From positions 124,001-188,000 of the forward strand of contig NZ_AUGO01000006.1 of assembly GCF_000422705.1 (NCBI RefSeq): DNA of 64,000 nt, written 5' to 3'. The stretch comes from Flavobacterium soli DSM 19725 (GTDB lineage: Bacteria; Bacteroidota; Bacteroidia; Flavobacteriales; Flavobacteriaceae). Below are positions 41,825-54,513 of this stretch, in pieces. Both the position numbers and the translations under genes were made by a program. How positions within the stretch are numbered: the stretch's first letter is position 1; every line of letters starts with the position of its first letter. The notes beneath the pieces are model-generated. The model was not told where the DNA came from. It searched no databases and saw only the letters and a program-made list of their open reading frames with translations.

Positions 41825-42961
41825 TTAAAATCTCACGTATTCTGTGATTTCAAGTCCGTATCCAATCATTCCAACACGCTTGGTTTGCTCAGGTGTATTT
41901 GAAACTAATTTGATTTTTGAGATATCAATGTCATGCAAAATTTGGGCACCAATTCCATAATCTTTCGTATCAATTACGATTTTAGGAGCTTTCATCACAC
42001 CTTCGCTTTGCAAGGTTTTTAATTCGGCTATACGATTTAGTAAATTTACAGATTGCATATCCTGATTGATGAAAATAACAGCTCCACGTCCTTCCTCATT
42101 GATTACCTTGAACATATCGTCCAACTGCTGGTCGGCATTGTTGGTCAAAGTTCCTAGTAAGTCATTATTTACTTGTGAGGAGTTGATTCGGGTTAAGATG
42201 GGTTCTCCCAAATTCCAAGTTCCTTTAGTCAATGCGATATGTACTTGCTTGTTTGTCGTTTGAATGTAAGCTCTCAATCTGAAAGTTCCAAAACGGGTTT
42301 CTACATCAAAATCTTCTTTCTTTACAATCAGGCTGTCGTGCTGCATTCTATAGGCCACTAAATCTTCAATTGAAACCAGCTTCAAATCAAATTTTTTTGC
42401 AACTTCAACCAGTTCTGGCAATCTTGCCATAGAACCGTCTTCATTCATTATTTCGCAAATAACTCCTGCTGGTTTGAATCCTGCCAAACGTGCAAAATCA
42501 ATTGCAGCTTCGGTATGACCAGTTCTCCTTAATACACCGCCTTGTTTTGCAATAAGCGGAAAAATATGTCCAGGTCGAGCTAAATCAAAAGGTTTTGTAT
42601 CTGGTTCTACTAATGCTAAAACTGTCTTAGCTCTGTCTAAAGCCGAAATTCCAGTTGTAACGCCATTACCTTTTAAATCTACAGAAACTGTAAAAGCAGT
42701 TTCCATGTGATCCGTATTATTGGTAACCATTGCTTTAAGGTCAAGTTCTTTACAGCGGCTTTCTGTCAAGGGTGTACAAATCAAACCTCGGCCATGAGTC
42801 GCCATGAAATTGATCATTTCGGGAGTTACTTTTTCGGCTGCAGCCAAAAAATCACCTTCATTTTCGCGATCTTCGTCATCCACAACGATTATAACTTTTC
42901 CTTGTCTGATGTCTTCAATAGCTTCTTCTATTGTATTGAGTTGTATTTTGTCTGATGACAT
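41825..42961 (-). CDS. ribBA: Bifunctional 3,4-dihydroxy-2-butanone-4-phosphate synthase / GTP cyclohydrolase II
   Basis: The 378-residue protein starts riboflavin synthesis. The N-terminal RibB half contains [13 protein letters not shown] and [14 protein letters not shown]; the C-terminal RibA-like half lies after about residue 205. The C-terminal part appears divergent: the classic GTP cyclohydrolase zinc cysteines (CxxG...C...C) are not evident, as is common in RibBA of Bacteroidota, so its second activity is uncertain. It lies 5 bases after the LptF/G-like gene on the same strand. Confidence 0.85.
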   Translation of the reverse strand: MSSDKIQLNTIEEAIEDIRQGKVIIVVDDEDRENEGDFLAAAEKVTPEMINFMATHGRGLICTPLTESRCKELDLKAMVTNNTDHMETAFTVSVDLKGNGVTTGISALDRAKTVLALVEPDTKPFDLARPGHIFPLIAKQGGVLRRTGHTEAAIDFARLAGFKPAGVICEIMNEDGSMARLPELVEVAKKFDLKLVSIEDLVAYRMQHDSLIVKKEDFDVETRFGTFRLRAYIQTTNKQVHIALTKGTWNLGEPILTRINSSQVNNDLLGTLTNNADQQLDDMFKVINEEGRGAVIFINQDMQSVNLLNRIAELKTLQSEGVMKAPKIVIDTKDYGIGAQILHDIDISKIKLVSNTPEQTKRVGMIGYGLEITEYVRF

Positions 42962-42966
42962 TGTAA

Positions 42967-44502
42967 TTATTTTTGTTGAGTTTTTTTCTTGAAAAATTTT
43001 TGTAAAGGAGTTAGGATTACATCCATATTGATCAATCCGATGTCGTTTGTAGCCCTATAAGTTAGCAAAATTGCCAAAGGTGTAAGGATCATCGAAGCCA
43101 TCCAAGTTCCTAGAAAAGGGGTGATTTCATTTTCCTGAGCAATTTTTTTACCAAAAGTATTGATGAAATGAAAGGTAATAAAGATCAAAACCGCAAAAAC
43201 AATCGGAAGTCCCAAACCACCCTTTCTAATAATAGCTCCCAATGGTGCTCCAATAAAAAACATCAGAATACAGGCATAGGCAATTACGAATTTATCGTGA
43301 AATGCAATCCAATGTTCGTTAATGCTTTTTTGTTTGTTGAACAATTCATCTTTTGTCCCTATAATGGAAGAAATTGTATTTGTAGTATTGTTTCGTGCTA
43401 ACTCTAAGTATTTTGCGACTTCAAAATCTTTATAATCAGCCAATATATTATCGTCTTTAGCAATTTTTGGTATTGTTGCTTCTTCAATTGTATCTTCAAC
43501 TTTTGCAGCTTTTGTGGAATCAATTTTAGCTCCAACTGTTGTGTCTACTTTTTTGGTGATAATTTTGGATAAAGGCATTCTGCTTCTTTGGGAACTTTGA
43601 TAGGCAATTCCCGTTCTCAAGTGTATATTTTCTGTAAAGGAAACTAAATCTTGATCATAATTCCTGTTTAATGAATCTAAAGTATATCGTAGCTCATTGA
43701 TATTGAGCATTGTATTGGTATTGGCTACTTTCTCATCATCGACATCTACCTTGTTCAAAGCAGATAAATCAAGATTCATTATATATTTTTTGAAAGAAGT
43801 TTTTGCAAAAGGAAGCTTTTTTCGATCTTCATATTTTTTAGGCACAACATCTTCATATTGGAATCCTTCAAATAAAACCAACTGCAAAATATTTGAATCT
43901 TCACTGCTCAATAGCTCGCCGTTTTTCGCTTTAATTACAGCATTGCTGGAGTTGCCTCCTAATGATTTCTTGTGTATCGTAACGTCTTTCAAAAGATTGC
44001 CGTTCTCACCAGATTTCTTTTCGACCTTAATATTATAGTTGCCAACATCGCTAAATTGTCCTTCGGCAATCGCCATTGCTGGTTTTACTTGGGCAATATT
44101 TTTTCTAAAATTGATGAATTTATATTGTGCATAAGGAATTACGTTATTGGCAAAAGCAAAAGCTGCAATACTTAAAACGAAGATAAAAACAATCAAGCTT
44201 TTCATGGCTCGTTGCAATGAGACTCCAGACGATTTCATAGCGGCAAACTCATAATTCTCGGATAAATCTCCGAAAGTCATAATCGAAGCCAATAGTATTG
44301 AAAGAGGTAAAACCAATGGAATAACCGTTGGCATAGAGTAGAGGAGAAACTTGACAATTAAAATCAAATCCAGATCTTTTCCTGCCAATTCAGCTATAAA
44401 GAGCCAAACGGTTTGCAATATGAATATAAAAAAAAGGATTACAAATACCGAAGTAAATGTAATCAGGAATGTTTTTAGAAGGTATCGGTCAAGAATTTTC
44501 AC
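42967..44502 (-). CDS. LptF/LptG family permease
   Basis: The 511-residue inner-membrane protein has three N-terminal membrane helices (to about residue 115), a large periplasmic beta domain with a charged insertion near residue 320, and three C-terminal helices ([17 protein letters not shown] onward). This is the YjgP/YjgQ shape of the lipopolysaccharide export ABC permeases. It follows the LolA-like gene by 9 bases in a core envelope block. Confidence 0.85.
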   Translation of the reverse strand: MKILDRYLLKTFLITFTSVFVILFFIFILQTVWLFIAELAGKDLDLILIVKFLLYSMPTVIPLVLPLSILLASIMTFGDLSENYEFAAMKSSGVSLQRAMKSLIVFIFVLSIAAFAFANNVIPYAQYKFINFRKNIAQVKPAMAIAEGQFSDVGNYNIKVEKKSGENGNLLKDVTIHKKSLGGNSSNAVIKAKNGELLSSEDSNILQLVLFEGFQYEDVVPKKYEDRKKLPFAKTSFKKYIMNLDLSALNKVDVDDEKVANTNTMLNINELRYTLDSLNRNYDQDLVSFTENIHLRTGIAYQSSQRSRMPLSKIITKKVDTTVGAKIDSTKAAKVEDTIEEATIPKIAKDDNILADYKDFEVAKYLELARNNTTNTISSIIGTKDELFNKQKSINEHWIAFHDKFVIAYACILMFFIGAPLGAIIRKGGLGLPIVFAVLIFITFHFINTFGKKIAQENEITPFLGTWMASMILTPLAILLTYRATNDIGLINMDVILTPLQKFFKKKTQQK

Positions 44503-44511
44503 TCTGGGAAA

Positions 44512-45153
44512 TTAGTCTAACTTGTTGATATAGTATTTTGGATATTTACTCTGAACAAAGGTAAACTGATTTTTTGATAATGGCTGATTGGTTTTAAAAG
44601 AATTAACAACAATCGTCGTTTTTGTACCGTTTTTCCCAGTTTCTATAAGGTTGTAGATGTGTTTGGTTTGAATATCAATACCTAAAAGGATCTCTTTTCT
44701 CTGATCCTTAGAGCTTAAAGGAGTCAATTTGATGTACTGGATTTTTCTTCCTTTGATATTTTGCGTAATATCCCAAGCATATTTATAGCCTTTGTTGAAA
44801 AAAGTAAGCATTTTAGAAGGAGTGATAGCGTTTTCATCATTGTCATCTACACTTGAAATGCTAATTTCTTCATCTTCTGGAACGATGGTGTAAGATTTCT
44901 TTCCATCAAATATTTTAGTAATTCCCATGAAATTCAACACATATTGATTGCCTTTAAGGATAACATTTCCTTTGCTTTCTTGGTTGATATTTTCTTTAGA
45001 ATTGTTTAGAGAATATTTAAAATCAATCTGAATATTATCATAGCTTTTTACTTTGGCAGTAACTTCATCGAGTAAAGCTTTGGCTTTTTTGTCCTGAGCT
45101 TGAATTGAAAAGCTAAAAAAAAGTAGAAAGGCAAACTGGATAAAATGTTTCAT
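44512..45153 (-). CDS. LolA-like outer membrane lipoprotein carrier protein
   Basis: From the ATG at 45153 the 213-residue protein has a signal peptide (MKHFIQFAFLLFFSFSIQAQ) and the half-barrel fold typical of LolA. It shuttles lipoproteins across the periplasm. The start at 45153 follows the FtsK stop by one base; a longer reading from 45174 would overlap FtsK by 20 bases. Context FtsK-LolA-LptF/G is typical of Flavobacteriia. Confidence 0.8.
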   Translation of the reverse strand: MKHFIQFAFLLFFSFSIQAQDKKAKALLDEVTAKVKSYDNIQIDFKYSLNNSKENINQESKGNVILKGNQYVLNFMGITKIFDGKKSYTIVPEDEEISISSVDDNDENAITPSKMLTFFNKGYKYAWDITQNIKGRKIQYIKLTPLSSKDQRKEILLGIDIQTKHIYNLIETGKNGTKTTIVVNSFKTNQPLSKNQFTFVQSKYPKYYINKLD

Positions 45154-45154
45154 C

Positions 45155-47635
45155 TTAAAAATTGTTTTGTTCATTGTTTAAAAAATCATCAAGAGAACTC
45201 AAATCAGTGATGTTTACGGCTCTTGCTTTACTTCCTTCAAACGCTCCAACAATTCCGGCAGCTTCCAATTGATCAATCAATCTTCCCGCCCGGTTGTAAC
45301 CTAATTTTAGCTTTCGCTGAAGCAAAGAAGCCGAACCTTGCTGAGCTGTAACAATAATTTCTGCAGCTTCCCTGAACAAAGTATCTCTTTCGGAAATATC
45401 CATATCAAGTTTGATGCCACTTTCATCACCACCAATAAATTCTGGCAATAAATAAGCACTTGGATAGGCTTTTTGAGCTCCAATGAATTCCGTGATTTTT
45501 TCAACTTCGGGTGTGTCAACAAAAGCACACTGAACACGAACGATGTCGTTTCCGTTGGTGTACAATAAATCTCCACGACCAATTAGTTGGTCTGCTCCAG
45601 AGGTATCTAAGATAGTTCTTGAGTCGATTTTAGAGGTAACTCTAAAGGCAATTCTTGCAGGGAAATTCGCCTTGATCATACCGGTAATAACGTTTACCGA
45701 AGGTCTCTGGGTTGCAATAATCAAATGAATTCCAATCGCTCGAGCTAATTGTGCAAGTCGGGCAATTGGTGTTTCCACCTCTTTTCCAGCGGTCATAATC
45801 AAATCGGCAAACTCATCTACAACTAATACAATATAAGGTAGGAAACGATGTCCGTTTTCAGGATTTAATTTTCTCGATTTAAATTTTTCATTGTATTCCT
45901 TGATGTTTCGAACCATTGCATCTTTCAATAAAGAATAACGGTCGTCCATCTCAATACAAAGTGAATTTAAAGTGTTGATTACCTTGTTGTTATCAGTTAT
46001 AATTGCTTCGTCTGTATCTGGGAGTTTTGCTAAATAATGACGCTCAATTTTATTGAAAAGTGTAAGTTCAACCTTTTTAGGATCAACCAATACAAATTTC
46101 ACTTCAGCTGGATGTTTTTTATACAAAAGAGAAGTTAGAACGGCATTCAAACCAACTGATTTTCCTTGTCCTGTAGCTCCAGCCATCAAAAGGTGAGGCA
46201 TTTTGGCCAAATCGACAACGAAAGTTTCATTCGAAATGGTTTTTCCTAAAGCAATAGGAAGTTCCATTTCTGCTTCCTGAAATTTTGCCGAACCAATTAC
46301 ACTTTTCATTGAAACCATAGTAGGATTCTTGTTTGGAACCTCAATACCAATTGTTCCTTTTCCAGGAATTGGAGCAATGATACGAATTCCTAAAGCCGAA
46401 AGTGACAAGGCAATATCATCTTCCAAACTTTTAATTTTTGAAATTCTGATTCCTGCTTCTGGAACAATTTCATATAAGGTTACTGATGGTCCAACGGTTG
46501 CTTTGATTTGAGCAATTTCAATCTTATAATTTCGAAGTGTCTCTACTATCTTATTTTTGTTTTCTTCTAATTCTTCTTGGTTGATGGTAATTCCGCCTGT
46601 TGTATATTCTTTTAATAGATCCAAAGTTGGGAATTTAAAGTTTGAAAGTTCCAAAGTAGGATCAAATAAACCAAAATCCGCCACTAATCGAGAAGCAAGA
46701 TTTTCTTCGATAATGTCTTCTTCAGCCACTTTTTCAACAATAAATTCTTCTTCAATGTGTTGAACAGGTGGAACAATTTCTATAAAGGATGGCTTTATTG
46801 TAGGCTCCAAAATCAATTCGGATGAACTGCTTATAGTGGGTTTTAAATCTTCTTTATTGATTTCGAATTGAGAAGCGGGCTTGATTACGATTTTTTCTAA
46901 TTCCAAATCTTCTTCCTCTTCTTCTAAAATTGGTTCGAATTTCTCAGGTTCATCTTCCACGGCAAATTCTTCAAGATTATAAGAAGTTTGTGTTGCAGGA
47001 GTCTTGATAGAATCTAAGTCTTCAGCTAAATCCTTTTTTGTTTTTTCAAATAAAGCCTTGATTGAATCTGGAGATATTTTTATCTTGAAAATTAAATAGA
47101 TAATCAGACCGAAGATTAAAATTAAAAGTGTCCCTGTTTTTCCGATGTAGTCTTGCAAAAACAGATTCATTTCATAGCCAATAATTCCGCCAAGCTCAGG
47201 TAGGAAATGAGCAAAGAATCCAAATATAACCGAAATGATTACCATGGCAAACAAATCCCAAAACCAAGTATTCTTTAATTTTTTTACGGATAAATCCAAA
47301 ACCAAATAAGCTCCGGTCAAGAAGAATAATCGAACAAAAAGAAAAGCTCCAACTCCAAAACCTTTATAGACAAAAAAGTCTGCCAAGTAAGCTCCAAATT
47401 TTCCTAACCAGTTTTGAACCTCTGCATTTCTATCGCCCAATTCACGAACAGCACTTTGATCGTATTGTCCATAAAGATAGAATGAAATAAACGCCAACAG
47501 CAGCGAAATGGAAAGGAGTACAAGCAAACTACCGAATACAACTTTATGTTGTCGGGTAATTTTAAATGATTTTTTTGGTTGAGAATCCGCTTCGTTTTTC
47601 TTTGTAGCGGTTTCTTTTTTAATCGTTTTTGCCAT
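45155..47635 (-). CDS. ftsK: DNA translocase FtsK
   Basis: The 826-residue protein has four to five N-terminal membrane helices, an acidic linker (EEEEEDLELE), and a C-terminal motor with Walker A GATGQGKSVGLNAV near residue 480, Walker B VLVVDEFADLIM, and a gamma winged-helix domain at the end (LLQRKLKLGYNRAGRLIDQL). It pumps chromosome DNA during division. Neighbour genes are co-directional. Confidence 0.9.
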   Translation of the reverse strand: MAKTIKKETATKKNEADSQPKKSFKITRQHKVVFGSLLVLLSISLLLAFISFYLYGQYDQSAVRELGDRNAEVQNWLGKFGAYLADFFVYKGFGVGAFLFVRLFFLTGAYLVLDLSVKKLKNTWFWDLFAMVIISVIFGFFAHFLPELGGIIGYEMNLFLQDYIGKTGTLLILIFGLIIYLIFKIKISPDSIKALFEKTKKDLAEDLDSIKTPATQTSYNLEEFAVEDEPEKFEPILEEEEEDLELEKIVIKPASQFEINKEDLKPTISSSSELILEPTIKPSFIEIVPPVQHIEEEFIVEKVAEEDIIEENLASRLVADFGLFDPTLELSNFKFPTLDLLKEYTTGGITINQEELEENKNKIVETLRNYKIEIAQIKATVGPSVTLYEIVPEAGIRISKIKSLEDDIALSLSALGIRIIAPIPGKGTIGIEVPNKNPTMVSMKSVIGSAKFQEAEMELPIALGKTISNETFVVDLAKMPHLLMAGATGQGKSVGLNAVLTSLLYKKHPAEVKFVLVDPKKVELTLFNKIERHYLAKLPDTDEAIITDNNKVINTLNSLCIEMDDRYSLLKDAMVRNIKEYNEKFKSRKLNPENGHRFLPYIVLVVDEFADLIMTAGKEVETPIARLAQLARAIGIHLIIATQRPSVNVITGMIKANFPARIAFRVTSKIDSRTILDTSGADQLIGRGDLLYTNGNDIVRVQCAFVDTPEVEKITEFIGAQKAYPSAYLLPEFIGGDESGIKLDMDISERDTLFREAAEIIVTAQQGSASLLQRKLKLGYNRAGRLIDQLEAAGIVGAFEGSKARAVNITDLSSLDDFLNNEQNNF

Positions 47636-47690
47636 TCAGATAGTTGCTAATTGGAGTAAAAATAAATAAAATTAAAAGATAAATGGTCTT

Positions 47691-48065
47691 TTAGAGGCTC
47701 ATAATTATAGGAACATAAATAATGCAACCAATTGCCAATGCCGAAACAGCTGCAAAAAATACAGCTCCAGCTGCAATATCTTTTATAAAGCCTATTCTGC
47801 TATGAAAATCGGGGTGAATAAAATCAGCTATTTTCTCGACAGCAGTATTTAAACCTTCGATACTAAGCACTAAGCCAATTGCCAATGTCTGAAAAAGCCA
47901 TTCGGTTGTAGTGATTTCAAAATAAAATCCGGCTATTGTAATCAAAACCCCGAGTGAAAACTGAACCATAATACTATGTTCAGTCGTCACTAATTTATAG
48001 GCACCAAGTATGGCGAACTTAAAACTTTTTAATCTTCCGGTTACAAAAGAGTGGTCGTTTTTCAT
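47691..48065 (-). CDS. Diacylglycerol kinase family membrane protein
   Basis: The 124-residue protein has three membrane helices and the DgkA motif EGLNTAVEKIAD near residue 68. DgkA-type enzymes phosphorylate diacylglycerol or undecaprenol. It lies between FtsK and the thiol peroxidase on the same strand. The substrate in this lineage is not certain. Confidence 0.85.
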   Translation of the reverse strand: MKNDHSFVTGRLKSFKFAILGAYKLVTTEHSIMVQFSLGVLITIAGFYFEITTTEWLFQTLAIGLVLSIEGLNTAVEKIADFIHPDFHSRIGFIKDIAAGAVFFAAVSALAIGCIIYVPIIMSL

Positions 48066-48084
48066 TTAAGATAAAAAGAAGAAA

Positions 48085-48582
48085 TTAAAGTGCTGCCAAA
48101 GCCGCTTCGTAGTTTGGTTCGTCAGCAATTTCAGGAACTTGTTCGGTATATTTTACCGTTCCGTTTTCATCAATCACGATAACAACTCTTGAATGCAATC
48201 CAGCTAATGGTCCTTCAGTCATTTCCAAACCAAAGTCTTTTCCAAAACTTCCATCTTTAAAATCAGATAGATTAACCACATTTTCTAAACCTTCGGCACC
48301 ACAAAAACGTTTTTGAGCAAAAGGCAAATCTCTTGAAATGCACAATACTTTAGTATTTTCCAATTGGCTTGCTTTCTCGTTGAATTTTCTAACAGAAGCT
48401 GCACAAGTTCCAGTATCAACACTTGGAAAAATATTCAAGACTAACTTGCTTCCTGCAAAATCTGCTAATGAAACTACAGATAAGTCGTTTTTTACTAGTT
48501 TAAAATCAGTTGCTTTTGAACCTGTTTTTGGTAATTCACCAGATGTGTGTATTGGATTTCCTCCTAAAGTTATTGTTGCCAT
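48085..48582 (-). CDS. tpx: Thiol peroxidase
   Basis: The 165-residue atypical 2-Cys peroxiredoxin has the peroxidatic Cys in [12 protein letters not shown] (about residue 60) and the resolving Cys in KRFCGAEG (about residue 94). It reduces peroxides using thioredoxin. A TACTTTTG -7 element lies upstream (complement of 48606-48613). Confidence 0.9.
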   Translation of the reverse strand: MATITLGGNPIHTSGELPKTGSKATDFKLVKNDLSVVSLADFAGSKLVLNIFPSVDTGTCAASVRKFNEKASQLENTKVLCISRDLPFAQKRFCGAEGLENVVNLSDFKDGSFGKDFGLEMTEGPLAGLHSRVVIVIDENGTVKYTEQVPEIADEPNYEAALAAL

Positions 48583-48605
48583 TTTATTTGAATTTTATTA
48601 GAGGT

Positions 48606-48613
48606 CAAAAGTA
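48606..48613 (-). promoter_or_regulatory. -7 element of tpx
   Basis: TACTTTTG on the minus strand, 24 bases from the ATG, matches TAnnTTTG. No ideal -33 is apparent. Confidence 0.4.
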
Positions 48614-48684
48614 TGAAAATTATCTTGGGAATAAAAATAAATAACCCTAAACACCGATTGTCATTGGAGAATTTATACCATAAA

Positions 48685-48712
48685 AAAACGCCCTCTAAAT
48701 AGAGAGCGTTTT
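48685..48712 (-). terminator. Terminator after the DUF6952-like gene
   Basis: AAAACGC with an inner CTCT/AGAG pairing to GCGTTTT (48685-48712), just downstream of the stop at 48731 and upstream of tpx. It ends the thioredoxin-DUF6952 transcript. Confidence 0.7.
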
Positions 48713-48730
48713 GAATATTTTGGAACAAAA

Positions 48731-48988
48731 TTATTTATCGATTGAACCTAGAACCCTTTTCATAAAAGCATTCAGTGCTTCTTTTTTGTCGGTTCCTTCC
48801 TTGACCATTTTATCAACTTCCAAGGCACCATGCATATTAGAAATCAATTCTCCAATAACATCCAGTTCTTCGTCTTTCAAGGAAGGAACTTCGGTTAAAG
48901 CTTCAAGAACTTCTATTGCTTCGATAATATAATCCTGATCGTTTTCCTCAATAAATTGAGTAAGATGCTTGATAACTGGGAGTTTCAT
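48731..48988 (-). CDS. DUF6952-like small acidic protein
   Basis: An 85-residue, all-helical, acidic cytoplasmic protein (VIKHLTQFIEENDQDYIIEA at the start). It is co-directional with the thioredoxin gene, 11 bases downstream, and next to peroxide-defence genes. The family is conserved in Flavobacteriia as far as I recall; function unknown. Confidence 0.65.
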   Translation of the reverse strand: MKLPVIKHLTQFIEENDQDYIIEAIEVLEALTEVPSLKDEELDVIGELISNMHGALEVDKMVKEGTDKKEALNAFMKRVLGSIDK

Positions 48989-48999
48989 TTTGAGATGTT

Positions 49000-49308
49000 T
49001 TAGAGTATTTCTACAAGCAATTCTGATAAAACTTCGGCTTTGTTGGTTTGGGTTTCATTTACCAATATTCCATCCACGAAAGTGGCAAAAGTTGGAAGAT
49101 TGGAAACATTCGCCAATTTTCTCGATTCTGGAGATTTTTCAGCATCAACCAAAACAAAAGTCACGTCTTCGTTTTCCGAAGCCAATTTCTTGAATTTCGG
49201 TTTCATGATACGGCAATTGCCACACCAAGAAGCAGAATATTGCACCACAACTTTTTTAGTTTTGGCAACTAAATCTTGTAAAGTATCTTCGTTTAATTCG
49301 ATTAACAT
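49000..49308 (-). CDS. Thioredoxin family protein
   Basis: From the ATG at 49308 (MLIELNEDTLQDLVAK) the protein has 102 residues and the active site WCGNCR near residue 28, a non-standard CGNC. It lacks a signal peptide, so it is cytoplasmic. It probably reduces the neighbouring peroxiredoxins. The upstream reading to 49338 lies in AT-rich leader DNA. Confidence 0.8.
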   Translation of the reverse strand: MLIELNEDTLQDLVAKTKKVVVQYSASWCGNCRIMKPKFKKLASENEDVTFVLVDAEKSPESRKLANVSNLPTFATFVDGILVNETQTNKAEVLSELLVEIL

Positions 49309-49447
49309 AGTGATTTTTTTGTAAAAAATAAATTCCAAATAAAAATATCCAAATTACAAATCTTTAGGCTTCCGGATTTTTTTTTTGAAAATTTTAAAAT
49401 TGATTTTTGGGTTTTATTTGGAATTTATAATTTGTGATTTGAAATTT

Positions 49448-50086
49448 TTAGTTTTGAGACAAATAAGCAGCAGTACTAATTCTATCAGCACTCATCGCTT
49501 GTTTTCCTTCTTCCCAGTTTGCAGGACAAACTTCACCTTTTTCTTGAACGTGAGTATAAGCGTCAACTAATCTCAAATATTCGTTAACATTTCTACCTAA
49601 TGGCATGTCATTAACACTTTCGTGGAAAATTTTACCAGTTTCGTCAATTAAGTAAGTCGCTCTGTAGGTTACGTTTGAACCTTCGATGATTACTGAATCA
49701 GTTTCTTCGCTGTAGCTTGTAGATTCGATATCAAGAATTCCTAGGATGTTAGCCAAATTACGGTTAGTATCAGCCAAAAGTGGATAAGTAACTCCTTCAA
49801 TTCCACCGTTATCTTTTGCTGTATTCAACCAAGCAAAGTGCACTTCGTTAGTGTCGCAAGAAGCTCCAATCACAATTGTGTTTCTTTTGTTGAATTCTGG
49901 TAAAGCAGCTTGAAAGGCGTGTAATTCAGTTGGACAAACGAAAGTGAAATCTTTTGGATACCAAAACAATAGTACTTTTTTGTTATTGTTTACTGCTTCT
50001 TCAAAGATGTTAATTTTTAAATTATCACCCATTTCTGAGATGGCGTCAACTGCAATACTTGGAAATTTTTTACCTACTAAAGACAT
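49448..50086 (-). CDS. 2-Cys peroxiredoxin (AhpC/Prx1 type)
   Basis: The 212-residue protein has the peroxidatic Cys in DFTFVCPTELHAF (about residue 51) and the resolving Cys in GEVCPANW near residue 170. This is a typical 2-Cys peroxiredoxin that removes hydrogen peroxide and organic peroxides. The -7 element TACTTTTG is the complement of 50122-50129. Thioredoxin upstream of the operon-like block is a likely partner. Confidence 0.9.
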   Translation of the reverse strand: MSLVGKKFPSIAVDAISEMGDNLKINIFEEAVNNNKKVLLFWYPKDFTFVCPTELHAFQAALPEFNKRNTIVIGASCDTNEVHFAWLNTAKDNGGIEGVTYPLLADTNRNLANILGILDIESTSYSEETDSVIIEGSNVTYRATYLIDETGKIFHESVNDMPLGRNVNEYLRLVDAYTHVQEKGEVCPANWEEGKQAMSADRISTAAYLSQN

Positions 50087-50121
50087 AATTATAATTTTTA
50101 ATGTGTTATTTTTTTCTGGTG

Positions 50122-50129
50122 CAAAAGTA
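50122..50129 (-). promoter_or_regulatory. -7 element of the peroxiredoxin gene
   Basis: TACTTTTG on the minus strand, 36 bases from the ATG. Confidence 0.4.
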
Positions 50130-50231
50130 TCGATATATTACATCGTTTTGACGAGAAAGTAATGGTTAATTTTTATGCTGATATAGAGAATCACTATGAT
50201 GCTTTTTTTAACTTTGATAGGTTATAAAAAC

Positions 50232-50261
50232 AAAAACCATCCTTAATTAAAGATGGTTTTT
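50232..50261 (-). terminator. Terminator of katG
   Basis: A 10-bp perfect stem AAAAACCATC (50232-50241) and GATGGTTTTT (50252-50261), symmetrical, so it may work in both directions. Confidence 0.8.
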
Positions 50262-50284
50262 GAGAATTATTTAAAGTTAATTAT

Positions 50285-52534
<2,250 letters not shown>

Positions 52535-52679
52535 TTAATTGATTTGCTTTTAATTTTAACAAATTTAATAATAAATAAAAAACAAACTATAGATGATTAA
52601 TGTTTAATTGTTATTTGTTGATAGATTTTGGTTATAGTGTGTAAATTTTACAAGTCAGTAGAAGTAAATAATATTATCC

Positions 52680-52687
52680 TATATTTG
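52680..52687 (+). promoter_or_regulatory. -7 element of the permease gene
   Basis: TATATTTG fits TAnnTTTG and lies 33 bases before the ATG at 52721. Confidence 0.4.
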
Positions 52688-52720
52688 TTTTTCAAAAACA
52701 CTAAAAAGTAAGTTATAGCT

Positions 52721-54400
52721 ATGAGTTTTTCCAATTTATTCAGAAAAAAATCAACCAATGTAATAATCCAAGAAGGAGGAGATGGTGAACATTCAGGCCT
52801 AAATAAAGTATTGACAGTAAAAGATTTAACCTTTTTTGGAATAGCAGCAATTATTGGTGGAGGAACTTTTAGTGCTATTGGGAATGCTTGCTTTTCTGGA
52901 GGTCCAGCAGTAGTGTTGTTGTATGTAATGTGTGCCATTGCATGCGGATTCACAGCCATGTGCTATGCCGAATTTGCTTCACGTGTGCCCGTTTCTGGTA
53001 GTGCTTATACGTATGCTTATGTTTCTTTCGGAGAATTATTTGCTTGGATAATAGGCTGGGCATTGATCATGGAATATTCAATAGGAAATATTTATATCGC
53101 TTTTTCATGGAGTGGATATTTTACTAATTTATTGGAAACATTTCACATTCATTTACCCGAATGGTTGACTATAAATTACAAATCAGCTCATGCCGCTTTT
53201 ATTGCTAATAAAGGAACAGAAGGTTTGGCGGCTTGGAGCAATGCTCCAGTAATTGGCGGATTGCGAATCATTTTCGATTTGCCTGCAGTTGTCATTAATG
53301 TACTAATTACCTATTTAGTATATAGAGGAGCGAAAGAATCCAAGAATTTCAGTAATGCAATGGTTTATATTAAGTTAGCTATTATTGCATTGGTGATTGT
53401 TGTAGGTGCCTTTTATGTCGATATTGACAATTGGACCCCTTTTATGCCTAACGGATTCAGTGGCGTAATGGCTGGAGTTTCTGCTGTTTTCTTCGCTTAT
53501 ATTGGTTTTGATGCCGTTTCAACTTTGGCAGAAGAAAGTAAAAATCCGCAACGTGATTTACCAAAAGGAATGATTTATTCACTTGTTATTTGCACAATTG
53601 TTTTTGTTGTTTTGGCATTGGTAATCACTGGAATGGTTTCTTACGAATTACTTGGTGTAAGCGATCCACTAGCAGAAATTTTCGCATTAAAAGGTGTCAA
53701 ATGGATGCTATTCATAGTATCAATTGCCGCTGTTGTTGCCATGACAAGTGTGTTATTAGTTTTCCAAATGGGACAGCCTAGAATTTGGATGACCATGAGC
53801 CGCGATGGATTGATGCCAAAGAAATTTTCAGAGATTCATCCAAAGTATAAAACACCTAGTTTTGCTACCATCGTGACCGGTTTAGTGGTTGGAATTCCTA
53901 TATTTTTCACCGATGAGAATTTTGTATTAGACTTTACAAGTATCGGGACTTTATTTGCTTTTGTTTTGGTTTGTGGAGGTGTACTAATGCTTTCTCCACA
54001 AAGTGAAACCGAATTGGCAGAAAGAGCAACAAAAGGAAAATTCAGAATTCCGTATGTAAATTCCAAGTATATTTTTCCGGCAATAATGATTGTGGCTGTT
54101 GCATTAATCATAAACTATGTTCCAACATTTTTTACCGATATTCTTGATTTTTCAGAAGGCAAAATGGCTACAAATCTCCCAATGTTAGTATTCCTATTAG
54201 TTTGCGTAGTCATGACCTTTTTATCGTTCCTTAAAAATCTTTCATTGATTCCATTATTAGGATTGGTTTCTTGTTGTTATCTTTTAACAGGAATGGCAGT
54301 TTCCAACTGGATGTGGTTTGGCGTTTGGTTAGTTATTGGTTTGATATTCTACTTTATATATGGTTACAAAAAAAGCAAGTTAAATCTTCAAAACATTTAA
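52721..54400 (+). CDS. APC family amino acid permease
   Basis: The 559-residue protein has about 12-13 membrane helices and an APC N-terminal motif IAAIIGGGTFSAIGNACFSG, followed by AEFASRVPVSGSAYTYAY. Such permeases import amino acids or polyamines. The cargo is not determined. A hairpin terminator follows at 54407-54432. Confidence 0.85.
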   Translation: MSFSNLFRKKSTNVIIQEGGDGEHSGLNKVLTVKDLTFFGIAAIIGGGTFSAIGNACFSGGPAVVLLYVMCAIACGFTAMCYAEFASRVPVSGSAYTYAYVSFGELFAWIIGWALIMEYSIGNIYIAFSWSGYFTNLLETFHIHLPEWLTINYKSAHAAFIANKGTEGLAAWSNAPVIGGLRIIFDLPAVVINVLITYLVYRGAKESKNFSNAMVYIKLAIIALVIVVGAFYVDIDNWTPFMPNGFSGVMAGVSAVFFAYIGFDAVSTLAEESKNPQRDLPKGMIYSLVICTIVFVVLALVITGMVSYELLGVSDPLAEIFALKGVKWMLFIVSIAAVVAMTSVLLVFQMGQPRIWMTMSRDGLMPKKFSEIHPKYKTPSFATIVTGLVVGIPIFFTDENFVLDFTSIGTLFAFVLVCGGVLMLSPQSETELAERATKGKFRIPYVNSKYIFPAIMIVAVALIINYVPTFFTDILDFSEGKMATNLPMLVFLLVCVVMTFLSFLKNLSLIPLLGLVSCCYLLTGMAVSNWMWFGVWLVIGLIFYFIYGYKKSKLNLQNI

Positions 54401-54406
54401 AATTAT

Positions 54407-54432
54407 ATCCCGGTACTTCCGGGATTTTTTTA
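54407..54432 (+). terminator. Terminator of the permease gene
   Basis: ATCCCGG (54407-54413) and CCGGGAT (54419-54425) flank a 5-base loop and are followed by a run of T. Confidence 0.8.
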
Positions 54433-54513
54433 TTATACAATATAAAGCTTAAAATCATGTTAACCCTTTCCGTTACTGTTGTTTTTTGCGTATATTTAAA
54501 TAAAAAACAATTT

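Noticed and set aside
54271..54513. Longer start for the L,D-transpeptidase
   Set aside because: It overlaps the permease gene and reads through its terminator; the ATG at 54514 gives a lipoprotein signal.
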